Origin: Paraburkholderia silviterrae
GTDB lineage: Bacteria; Pseudomonadota; Gammaproteobacteria; Burkholderiales; Burkholderiaceae
DNA length: 64,000 nucleotides
NCBI RefSeq assembly: GCF_004353915.1
Contig: NZ_SMRP01000003.1
Location: forward strand, 186,001-250,000
Direction: 5' to 3'
Made by a program: the position numbers and the translations under genes. The notes below the pieces were generated by a model. It worked only from the letters and a program-made list of their open reading frames with translations, was not told the DNA's origin and searched no databases. Positions 8,832 to 16,298 of the stretch are shown here, piece by piece (position 1 is the stretch's first letter; the number at the start of each line of letters is the position of its first letter).

Positions 8832-8857
8832 CCCGCTTTCGAGCGGGTTTTTTTTTT
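8832..8857 (+). terminator. Rho-independent terminator of the polyol operon
   Basis: Stem CCCGCT/AGCGGG with loop TTCG, followed by ten T residues. It ends the plus-strand operon. The T run overlaps the stop codon of the convergent small gene at 8856. Confidence 0.92.
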
Positions 8858-9215
8858 ACCACTGTGTCAACCGCCAATAGGCAGCATTGATGCGGTCGTA
8901 GAGCGAGAGCGGGAAAACCACAAAGTCGTCGTCCCCACCGCCATTCGAAAACAGAAGGTGGTTGCCCGCCCAGGTTATCTCCGGCGAAGGCGTATGGAAT
9001 GTCCTTCGAAGGATCAATTTTCCAGAGGTATCGTAGACACGGCCAACATACTTCGGGTTATCGCCGTGGTCCCAATCAAGCGTGCACTCCTCGGCAACAT
9101 GGAGGCCATCGGGGGATAGGCGACGGACACAGTCATAGGCTTTCGAGTCGGAATGATGCGTAAAGTAGAAGTAGGCCGATGCGATTGCGATTAATGCTAT
9201 GACGACCTTTCTCAT
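8856..9215 (-). CDS. Small protein with N-terminal membrane segment; possible partner of the upstream DUF6402-like protein
   Basis: 119 residues, family not recognised. It begins MRKVVIALIAIASAYFYFTH, a signal anchor or uncleaved signal, followed by a soluble domain rich in aromatic and acidic residues. Two cysteines (CVRRLSPDG and ECTLDWD) could form a disulfide if it is periplasmic. Its ATG overlaps the stop of the upstream gene (ATGA, 9212-9215), so the two are translationally coupled. Base composition is clearly lower in GC than the flanking polyol genes. A small membrane-anchored protein coupled to a larger unknown is the arrangement of an immunity protein, but this is inference; a lipoprotein-like accessory factor is also possible. 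Confidence 0.6.
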   Translation of the reverse strand: MRKVVIALIAIASAYFYFTHHSDSKAYDCVRRLSPDGLHVAEECTLDWDHGDNPKYVGRVYDTSGKLILRRTFHTPSPEITWAGNHLLFSNGGGDDDFVVFPLSLYDRINAAYWRLTQW

Positions 9216-10270
9216 AGCTTGACCCGTATTGGCTCACGTAGTCGAACACATTTGCGGTTGGAGAATATGATGAAATCACCGCCCCTCTGGTGCTTCATCG
9301 CCCACTGCCGGAAATCCTTGTTGTGGACCGGGTAATAGACATTGCCTTTCCCCCTCATGTTGCCGCGTGCGACTGGATAGGGTAGATACAAGGTCGGGAC
9401 ATTGAGCTGGCCCACAAGGCCATTATACGGAACGACGATCACACCTTTGCGGCTCCAGTGGCCGAGATACTGTGAAACGTCACCGGGCTTGTCGGTGAAG
9501 TCGTAGCTATCTTTCACATACACATAGACACTCGAAACCACAGCCTCGCTTCCGGAAACTCCGATCCGCACATCTGCCGGAGCGACATAGAAATTAAAGG
9601 AACCAAGTGCACCTGTCAGATCATCTGGAACACCGTTATTGCGGAATTGTGAGTCCATGAATTCGCCAATCTTTTGCGAGAGCGAGCTTCCGACGCCGGC
9701 GAACTGGAGGTGAAAATGACGATGCAGCATCGACATGCTATTCCTGCACAATGCCCACGAATCGAACTGTGTGGCTGAGTTCTTGAATGGCAGGAGACGC
9801 TCCCGGAGCCGGTCCAACGCCGCTGGCCTATAGATGCGGCTCTTCAGGAGGTCGAGATATATCACTTCCGCACGCTTATACCTCAGCACCCAGTCCATCT
9901 TGATCGAGGTGGTGTCGTACATGCTCGGGGGATAAGGTTCGCCTCTTTGATTTTTCTCGGCCTTGAGATCTGCATCGGTCGGTGCGTAGTTCAGCACACC
10001 GGCAAACCATCGCTCCATAAGCTTTGCTGCAATGGGCATTTGCTCAAGCCTCATTGCGTCCGGTATTTCCTGAATGTCGAAGGGTGGGACTTTGATGACA
10101 TCTTGTTTTGCGCGCGCCGTTTTGTCCTTCGGTGGTGGAGGCAGCGGCGGTGGCGGCTTGTCAAAGGAGATGCCTGGCAAATTCAGCGGCTTGCATCCCT
10201 GACGATAGTTCCATCGAGGTGCAAAGAAATCCGTTTTGTAGTACGGCAATTCATCATCGATGAGATACAT
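9212..10270 (-). CDS. DUF6402-like protein of unknown function
   Basis: 352 residues. The C-terminal half (from about FNFYVAPADVRIGVSG to NRKCVRLREPIRVKL) resembles DUF6402 proteins as I remember them, which are mostly found in Burkholderiales and often near type VI secretion genes; no such genes are here. The N-terminus has no signal peptide and carries a proline tract (KPPPPLPPPPKDK, near residues 38-50). Histidine and aromatic residues cluster around MLHRHFHLQF. GC is lower than in neighbouring genes and codon use differs, suggesting horizontal gain. It begins an operon of two with the small anchored protein. Start at 10270 is the first ATG. Function unknown. Confidence 0.65.
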   Translation of the reverse strand: MYLIDDELPYYKTDFFAPRWNYRQGCKPLNLPGISFDKPPPPLPPPPKDKTARAKQDVIKVPPFDIQEIPDAMRLEQMPIAAKLMERWFAGVLNYAPTDADLKAEKNQRGEPYPPSMYDTTSIKMDWVLRYKRAEVIYLDLLKSRIYRPAALDRLRERLLPFKNSATQFDSWALCRNSMSMLHRHFHLQFAGVGSSLSQKIGEFMDSQFRNNGVPDDLTGALGSFNFYVAPADVRIGVSGSEAVVSSVYVYVKDSYDFTDKPGDVSQYLGHWSRKGVIVVPYNGLVGQLNVPTLYLPYPVARGNMRGKGNVYYPVHNKDFRQWAMKHQRGGDFIIFSNRKCVRLREPIRVKL

Positions 10271-10507
10271 GAACGGTCCTTACGTGGGATTGAGTATCCA
10301 CGATGCTATAAGGACCGTAGGCGCGGGCATCTCATAATTGGCGCGCCGTAGTTAACTACCTTGCCAAAATAGTGCACCCCAACCGGCTTTTTTCGGCAGG
10401 TTTCGATACGATATTTAAGGATCGCGTTATCGTCTTGTGCTTTCTCGTCGCAGAGATTGGCAGTTGCCTATGAATGCCGTGAGCGCGCAGTTCAGACACG
10501 GTGAAAG

Positions 10508-10768
10508 ATGATTCGGGCAATCGTGCTCGTGCAGACACCGCAGCATCATCATTACGACTACGGTGGCGACTTCTATGATGGTTACGTGTACAAGCTAACG
10601 GGTTCTGCGTCTCGAGGCGCTGTCTTTGTGGGGTTGCAGAGCGATGCCAGTGCGCCGTTCATTGGCCAGTGCGAATGTGGCTTCCGCGACGGGACAACGC
10701 AGCACGCGCGATATCCCAACGCCGCTGCAATACGCAAGGCACTTGCGCGGACCTGGCCGGCCAAATAG
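10508..10768 (+). CDS. Possible small hypothetical protein
   Basis: 86 residues starting MIRAIVLVQTPQHHHYDYGG and ending NAAAIRKALARTWPAK; not recognised. It lies in the low-GC stretch between the DUF6402-like gene and the SorC regulator. Upstream GGTGAAAG is a weak ribosome site. The middle reads like a compact domain with two cysteines (QCECGF). It could be a real island gene, the remnant of a longer one, or chance. The rest of the 10271-10839 gap shows only AT-rich promoter-like DNA for the gene at 10270 and no other convincing feature. Confidence 0.35.
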   Translation: MIRAIVLVQTPQHHHYDYGGDFYDGYVYKLTGSASRGAVFVGLQSDASAPFIGQCECGFRDGTTQHARYPNAAAIRKALARTWPAK

Positions 10769-10839
10769 CGGCGTTGCGTCATCGGATCTTGAGTGCGAGC
10801 TGCAAGTCAGGCACCGCGGGAGCCAAACTTATCGCCCAC

Positions 10840-11793
10840 TCAGCCCTCATCCCCCAACGCCGCCCGAGCGCACTCCTCATCGGTCACGAGCCCTGAAAGC
10901 CAGCCGCCCTTGAGCGCCGCGATCACCGCCTCGCGCTTGCGCACACCGCCCGCGAAGCCGATGGTGGGCCGCTTGGGCGGCGAATCCAGATACAGGCTCG
11001 TCACGCGCCGCCCCGTGGGCGAATCCACGCGCTTGCCGCTCGCATCGATCGGCAGACCAAGCATTTCCGCAATTGCGCCGAGGCCCATCAGCTCGTGCAC
11101 TTCATCCGTGGTGAGGAAGCCGTCCTCATGCAGCGGGCAATGCTCGCCGATATTGCCGATACCGACGAACGCCACATCCGCTTCGGCAGAGAGCGATTCG
11201 ACAATGCGATAAAGCCGGTGATTGCACCATTGCGCGCGCTCGGCCTCGGTGTCGGCGATGAGCGGCGCGGGCAGCAGAAAATGCTTGCCGCCGGTTTTCT
11301 CGGAGATATGCAGGGCCACGTCGTAGCGGTTCGACGAGCCGTCCTGCGCGATCGCGCCGACCATCGAGACGAGCCGGTGCTGCGGCCGCTCGAGCTGCGC
11401 GATCTGATCGACAGCAGCCTTCAAGGTGCGCCCGCTGCTCACCGCCACGACCATCGGCCGCTCTTCAGTCAGATAGCGCTCCATTACCTGCGCGCCGGCG
11501 ACCGCGAGCTTGCGGTCGATGGCCTCCTGCGTATCGCCGTCCACGGGAACCACTTCGCACACCGACAAGCCGTAGCGTTTCGAGAGCCGGTCCGCGAGGG
11601 CGAGACAGTCGGCCAGTCGATGATCGACGCGCACGCGAATCAGGTTCTTCTCGACGGCGAACGCGACGAGGCGCTGGGCGACCGGGCGCGACACCTGGAG
11701 CTTTTCGGCGATCTCGTTCTGGGTGTTGCCGGCCACGTAGTAGAGCCAGGCGGCGCGGGTGGCGAGATCGAGTTTTTCGGTGGACTTGGGCAC
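10840..11793 (-). CDS. SorC/DeoR-type sugar-binding transcriptional regulator
   Basis: About 317 residues. The N-terminal helix-turn-helix reads NTQNEIAEKLQVSRPVAQRLVA, and the large effector domain is of the SorC sugar-phosphate-binding type (motifs VSSGRTLKAAVDQI, AFVGIGNIGEHCPL and a C-terminal FAGGVRKREAVIAAL). SorC proteins sense phosphorylated sugars or polyols. Here it is last in the dalD-xylB-sorC unit and is the only regulator in the locus, so it probably controls both polyol operons. The start is uncertain: GTG at 11793 gives the usual family length, but no clear ribosome site is seen and the open frame continues upstream. Confidence 0.85.
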   Translation of the reverse strand: MPKSTEKLDLATRAAWLYYVAGNTQNEIAEKLQVSRPVAQRLVAFAVEKNLIRVRVDHRLADCLALADRLSKRYGLSVCEVVPVDGDTQEAIDRKLAVAGAQVMERYLTEERPMVVAVSSGRTLKAAVDQIAQLERPQHRLVSMVGAIAQDGSSNRYDVALHISEKTGGKHFLLPAPLIADTEAERAQWCNHRLYRIVESLSAEADVAFVGIGNIGEHCPLHEDGFLTTDEVHELMGLGAIAEMLGLPIDASGKRVDSPTGRRVTSLYLDSPPKRPTIGFAGGVRKREAVIAALKGGWLSGLVTDEECARAALGDEG

Positions 11794-11896
11794 GGTGTTC
11801 GTCGGGACGGGCTGCGGTGCGAATGCGTGAGCGGGATGGCTTGGGAGCTTACGTTTGCCTTGTTCGAGCGAGTGTACTGGAAACCTTCTGCCGTGC

Positions 11897-13378
11897 TTAT
11901 GCGAGCCTCTCGCGCGCGGGATCGAACAGCGGCCGCACGTGCCGGTAGAGCGAGCGATAGGCTTCGAGCCGCTCGCGCAGCGCGGCGTGGCGCGCGGCAT
12001 CGGGCGTGTATTCGGCGGCAACGGGCGCCTTCGTCAGCACCTCGTCGAACGCGCCGCCTGCCGCGAGCCAGCCGAGGCGCGCTGCGCCGAGCGCCGCGCC
12101 CGTCTCGCCGCCGCCGTGCTGGCGCGTGGGCGTGTCGAATGCATCGGCCGCGAGCTGTGCCCAATACGCGCTGCGCGCGCCGCCGCCGAGCATCGAGAGC
12201 GGGCCAACTTCGGTGCCCGCCGCGCGCAGGGCGTCGAGACCGTCGGTGAGCGCGAGCGTCACGCCTTCGAGCACGGCGTAGCCGAGCAGCGCGCGGTCGG
12301 TCGCGTGCGTCATGCCGAAGAACACGCCCTGTGCATAGGGGTCGTTGTGCGGCGTGCGCTCGCCGGAAAGGTAGGGCAAAAAGAGCGGCGCTTGCGCGAG
12401 CGTTTGCGGCGCGAGGCGCTCGACTTCGGCGAGCAGCGTGGGCTCGTCGGTGCCGGTGAGCTTGCAGACCCAGCGCAGGCAGCTGGCCGCCGAGAGCACG
12501 ACGCTCATCTGATGCCAGCGCTCGGGAATCGCATGGCAGAACGCGTGCACGGCCGAGGCCGGATTCGGCCGGAAGCGGTCGCCGATCACGCACAGCACGC
12601 CCGAGGTGCCGAGCGAGACGAAGCCGTCGCCGGGCTGCACGGCGCCGATGCCGATGGCGCTCGTGGCGTTGTCGCCGCCGCCCGCCGCCACCACCACGTC
12701 CTCGCGCAGGCCGAACTCGCGCGCGACTGCGGGCAGCAGCGTGCCGGAAGGCGCGCTGCCTTCGGCGAGCGAGGGCATCTGCGCGCGCGTCATGTTGCAG
12801 GCGTCGAGAAGCGCATCGGACCAGTCGCGTTTGGCGACGTCGAGCCACAGCGTGCCCGCGGCGTCCGAAGGATCGGAGACCTTGCCGCCCGTGAGCTTCA
12901 GGCGCAGCCAGTCCTTGGGCAGCAGCACGCAGGCGGTCTTGCGAAACAGCGCGGGCTCGTGGCGCGCGACCCACAGCAGCTTGGGGGCGGTAAAGCCCGG
13001 CATAGCCAGGTTGCCGGCCACGCGATGCAGTTGCGGCGCGCGCGCGGTGAGCTCGGCGCATTCGTCGACGGCGCGCATGTCGTTCCAGAGGATCGCGGGG
13101 CGCAGCACGGTGTCGTGCTCATCGAGCAGCACGGCGCCGTGCATCTGCCCCGAGAGGCCGATGCCGCGCACCAGGGCGAATTCATGCGGATGCTTCTCGC
13201 GCAGCGCGGCGAGCGCGCGGCGCGTGCCGTCCCACCAGTCGGCGGGATCCTGCTCGGCCCAGCGTGGCTGAGGGCGCGAGACCGTGAACGGCGAGCCCGC
13301 GGTGCCGATCGCGCGGCCGTCGGGTGCGAGCAGCAGGACTTTTACTTCGGAGGTGCCGAGGTCGATGCCGAGATACAT
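11897..13378 (-). CDS. xylB: Xylulokinase
   Basis: 493-residue FGGY-family kinase that phosphorylates D-xylulose to D-xylulose 5-phosphate. The N-terminal phosphate-binding motif is GIDLGTSEVKVLLL, XylB-specific GLSGQMHGAVLLD sits at about 74-86, AILWNDMRA follows, and the C-terminal ATP site GGGARSAYWAQL is near 390. Length is standard. It is downstream of dalD, whose product with D-arabinitol would be xylulose, so the two form a short pathway into the pentose phosphate route. The 162 bp to dalD contain nothing obvious. The regulator gene follows in the same direction after about 100 bp. Confidence 0.95.
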   Translation of the reverse strand: MYLGIDLGTSEVKVLLLAPDGRAIGTAGSPFTVSRPQPRWAEQDPADWWDGTRRALAALREKHPHEFALVRGIGLSGQMHGAVLLDEHDTVLRPAILWNDMRAVDECAELTARAPQLHRVAGNLAMPGFTAPKLLWVARHEPALFRKTACVLLPKDWLRLKLTGGKVSDPSDAAGTLWLDVAKRDWSDALLDACNMTRAQMPSLAEGSAPSGTLLPAVAREFGLREDVVVAAGGGDNATSAIGIGAVQPGDGFVSLGTSGVLCVIGDRFRPNPASAVHAFCHAIPERWHQMSVVLSAASCLRWVCKLTGTDEPTLLAEVERLAPQTLAQAPLFLPYLSGERTPHNDPYAQGVFFGMTHATDRALLGYAVLEGVTLALTDGLDALRAAGTEVGPLSMLGGGARSAYWAQLAADAFDTPTRQHGGGETGAALGAARLGWLAAGGAFDEVLTKAPVAAEYTPDAARHAALRERLEAYRSLYRHVRPLFDPARERLA

Positions 13379-13540
13379 GGGCGCGCGCGAAAGTCGTTAG
13401 GGTTGAGGCGCTACTTTAGCCGCGCACGCCAGGCAGCGCCATGGGCGCCGACCCAGGGGCGCGGCGCACGCAGGACAGCGTCGCGCGCGTATGAGTTCGA
13501 AGCGGGGGAACACACAGCGAGAAGGCCGTGGCTCACGTGC

Positions 13541-14947
13541 TCAGACGCTGCATCCGCGCTTCGCGAGCCACGCATCTACGCGCGCGAGCGCGTCGCGCAG
13601 GGCGCTTGTGAGGGGTGCGCTGCCCGCCAGGCTGCCCCAGAGCAGCTTGTCGGCGCAGAACACCGCGAGCGGATCGGGGGCTTCGAACATGCCGCGCACG
13701 GCGGCCTCGTCCATTACGCCGTCCTGGTACTGGAACGGCAGCGTGCCTTGGCTCCAGCGTTGCAGGAAGCGCAGGAACAGCGCGGGCAGGACGGCCGTGG
13801 CGGCAGGCGCGGCGCCGGCCGCGATGCGCTGCGCGATGGTCGGCGCGATGAAGCCGGGGATCTTCGAAAAGCCGTCGGCGGCCACGCGCTGATTCGTATC
13901 CTGGATGTACGGATTGCTGAAGCGCTCGAGCACGACGTCGCGGTATTTCGCGAGATCGAGCGGGCTGGGCGTGAGGCAGGGGATCACGTCCTCGCTCACG
14001 TACTCGCGCGCGAAGGTGCGGATGTCCGCATCGTTCGTGCCCTCGTGGATGTAGTCGAGCCCGACCAGCGTGCCCGCCCACGCAATGCAGCTATGCGTCG
14101 CGTTGAGGATGCGGATCTTGGCCTCTTCGTAAGGCATGACCGATTCGACCATCTCCGCGCCCGCGCGCTCCCATGCGGGACGCCCCGCGCAGAAGTGATC
14201 CTCGATCACCCATTGGATGAAGGCCTCGCCCATCACGGGGCAGGCGTCGTCCACGCCGGTTGCGGCTTTCACGCGCTCGCGCACGTCGGGCGTGGGGCGT
14301 GGCGTGATGCGGTCGACCATCGAGTCGGGGCAGGCGGTGCGGGCATCGAACCAGTCGCGCAATGCCGTCGCGCCGCGCAGCGCGAGGAATTCGCGCATGC
14401 CCGCGTGAAAGCGCTTGCCGTTGCTGCGCAGGTTGTCGCAGGTCTGGAGCGTGACTGGATCGCCGCCGCGCGCCATGCGCGCTTCGAGAATCGCCGCGAG
14501 TGCGCCGTAGATCGTGGTGCGCGCACCGTTGAGGTCGGCGGCGATATCGGGATTCGCGGTGTCGAGGCGGTCGTGCTCGTCGAGGTAATAGCCACCCTCG
14601 GTTACCGTGAACGCGATGATCTTGCAGGCGGGGTCTGCGCCAGCTTCGATCAGCGCCGCGAGGTCTGCGGACCACGGCAGCACGCGCGTGATCGAGCGGA
14701 TCGTCTCGTAGGCGCGCTCGCCCTGCGGCGTGACCGTTTCGAGTGTGTAGGCGCCATGCTGCGCGGCGAGCGCGTCCATGACCGCGTTCATGTCCGGGCG
14801 GATGTTGCCGACCGTGAGCGACCATGCCGGCTCATCCGGCTTGCGCGCGAGATTCACGCGGTGCAGATACCACGCCTGATGCGCCCGGTGAAACGACCCG
14901 GCGCCGATGTGCAGGATCACGTTCGCGTTGCTGCGTTCGCTGTCCAT
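13541..14947 (-). CDS. dalD: D-arabinitol 4-dehydrogenase (mannitol dehydrogenase family)
   Basis: 468-residue polyol-specific long-chain dehydrogenase. The N-terminal dinucleotide-binding region reads LHIGAGSFHRAHQAWYLHRV, the version I associate with DalD rather than mannitol 2-dehydrogenases. The catalytic signature K-x4-N-x2-H is present in KIRILNATH, and the Rossmann-linked segment FTVTEGGYYLD is as expected. Oxidation of D-arabinitol to D-xylulose fits the adjacent xylulokinase; mannitol 2-dehydrogenase remains possible. ATG 14947 is chosen because GGAGACA lies just upstream, the same leader as the plus-strand polyol genes. The promoter carries the shared 32-bp element. Confidence 0.85.
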   Translation of the reverse strand: MDSERSNANVILHIGAGSFHRAHQAWYLHRVNLARKPDEPAWSLTVGNIRPDMNAVMDALAAQHGAYTLETVTPQGERAYETIRSITRVLPWSADLAALIEAGADPACKIIAFTVTEGGYYLDEHDRLDTANPDIAADLNGARTTIYGALAAILEARMARGGDPVTLQTCDNLRSNGKRFHAGMREFLALRGATALRDWFDARTACPDSMVDRITPRPTPDVRERVKAATGVDDACPVMGEAFIQWVIEDHFCAGRPAWERAGAEMVESVMPYEEAKIRILNATHSCIAWAGTLVGLDYIHEGTNDADIRTFAREYVSEDVIPCLTPSPLDLAKYRDVVLERFSNPYIQDTNQRVAADGFSKIPGFIAPTIAQRIAAGAAPAATAVLPALFLRFLQRWSQGTLPFQYQDGVMDEAAVRGMFEAPDPLAVFCADKLLWGSLAGSAPLTSALRDALARVDAWLAKRGCSV

Positions 14948-15036
14948 GTCTGTCTCCTGACTCCTGGTAGGGCGGCCATGCGCGCTTGGTGTGCGCGTCT
15001 GTGCGCTGCTCGATGAATTCGGCCGATCTGGGTATA

Positions 15037-15068
15037 GAGCAATTGCTCGATTGATGAACGAATGATCG
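15037..15068 (-). promoter_or_regulatory. Shared polyol-operon element, copy 2
   Basis: Read toward dalD it begins CGATCATTCG and ends in the perfect palindrome GAGCAATTGCTC (15037-15048). It matches the copy at 2501-2532 at 27 of 32 positions and lies 89 bp before the dalD start. TATACC follows directly and could be a -10 box, so binding here would cover the promoter. Confidence 0.6.
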
Positions 15069-15264
15069 TATTCGGCGGCACGAAAGTCAAGACAGCTTCG
15101 GCAGGTTTTTGGTGACGCGCCGCGATGGCTTCGCCATGCGTGGGCGCGCCCGACGGACACACGGCGGCGATGCCGTGGCGCACCAATGAGGGTGTAGCGG
15201 CGTACAGGAGGAGAGACGGGGCAACGCCTTCGGGTGGCGCGTGCGGCTCGGCTGCGAGAGCAGG

Positions 15265-15297
15265 CTCGCGCGCCGGCTGCAATGCCGGCGGCGCGAG
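15265..15297 (-). terminator. Hairpin directly after miaA
   Basis: CTCGCGC-GCCGGC pairs with GCCGGC-GGCGCGAG around a 6-nt loop with one bulge, four bases past the miaA stop. No T run follows, so it may mark transcript-end protection rather than intrinsic termination. The rest of the 14948-15301 gap holds the dalD promoter and nothing else I can identify. Confidence 0.4.
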
Positions 15298-15301
15298 AAC
15301 C

Positions 15302-16291
15302 TCAGCCTTGCGTGCTCGCCACCGTCGAGAGGGCGGCGACGGCCTGCGCGGTCGCATCGGCCGCGCAGCAATCGACGACGATGCGCTCGGGCATCGCGCG
15401 CAGCCAGGTGAGCTGGCGCTTGCAGAGCTGGCGCGTGGCGAACACGCCCTTGTCGCGCATGGTGGCGTAGTCGATGGCGCCGTCGAGGTATTCCCAAGCC
15501 TGGCGATAGCCGACGCAGCGCATCGACGGCAGGTTCGGATCGAGGTCGCCGCGCGCGCGCAGCGCTTTCACTTCGTCGAGGAAACCGGCGGTGAGCATGG
15601 CGTCGAAGCGCTGCTCGATGCGTTGGTGCAGCACGCCGCGATCCGACGGCTCGAGCGCGATGGGCACGAAACGGTAGCGCGCCGCTTCATCTTCCGTGGA
15701 ATTCTGGCGGGGCGCGGCGAGCAGCGCCGACATCGGCTGACCGGAGAGCATGAAGACTTCGAGCGCGCGCTGGATGCGCTGCGAGTCGTTTGGAGCCAGG
15801 CGCGCGGCCGTGGGCGGATCGACTTGCGCCAGACGGGCATGGAGCGCGGGCCAGCCGTCGCGCCCGGCTTCGGCGTCGAGCTGTGCGCGCACGGCGGGGT
15901 CCGCGCCCGGCAGGTCGTTGAGCCCCTGGGTGAGCGCCTTGTAGTAGAGCATCGTGCCGCCCACGAGCAAGGGCACGTTGCCACGCGCGAGGATCTCGCC
16001 GGTCACGCGCAGGGCGTCGGCGCGAAAGTTCGCGGCGGAATAGGCCTCGGCGGGGTCGACGATGTCGATCAGATGATGCGCGGCCGCCGCGCGCTCCGCG
16101 GCGCTGGGCTTGGCCGTGCCGATATCCATGCCGCGATAGACGAGCGCCGAATCGACACTGACGATCTCGACCGCGCGCCCGTGCGGCGCAGCGGCCTGTT
16201 CGGCCGCATAGGCGAGCGCGGCCGCCGTCTTGCCCGAGGCCGTGGGCCCGAGCAGGCACGCGATGGGCAATGCCTGGTTGTCTGGCTTCAT
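15302..16291 (-). CDS. miaA: tRNA dimethylallyltransferase
   Basis: 329-residue enzyme that transfers the dimethylallyl group to A37 of tRNAs reading UNN codons. The P-loop is GPTASGKT (15-22), [17 protein letters not shown] is the substrate-binding segment, [11 protein letters not shown] follows, and the C-terminal [12 protein letters not shown] is characteristic. It starts 8 bp after the end of mutL, the usual mutL-miaA pairing, and is cotranscribed with it. Length is typical. Confidence 0.97.
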   Translation of the reverse strand: MKPDNQALPIACLLGPTASGKTAAALAYAAEQAAAPHGRAVEIVSVDSALVYRGMDIGTAKPSAAERAAAAHHLIDIVDPAEAYSAANFRADALRVTGEILARGNVPLLVGGTMLYYKALTQGLNDLPGADPAVRAQLDAEAGRDGWPALHARLAQVDPPTAARLAPNDSQRIQRALEVFMLSGQPMSALLAAPRQNSTEDEAARYRFVPIALEPSDRGVLHQRIEQRFDAMLTAGFLDEVKALRARGDLDPNLPSMRCVGYRQAWEYLDGAIDYATMRDKGVFATRQLCKRQLTWLRAMPERIVVDCCAADATAQAVAALSTVASTQG

Positions 16292-16298
16292 GAGTGCT

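Noticed and set aside
10356..10538. 60-codon minus-strand ORF
   Set aside because: No ribosome site or protein-like composition; overlaps the likely promoter region of the low-GC insert.
11855..15016. 1053-codon plus-strand frame
   Set aside because: Exact antisense of xylB and dalD, which have clear family motifs on the minus strand.
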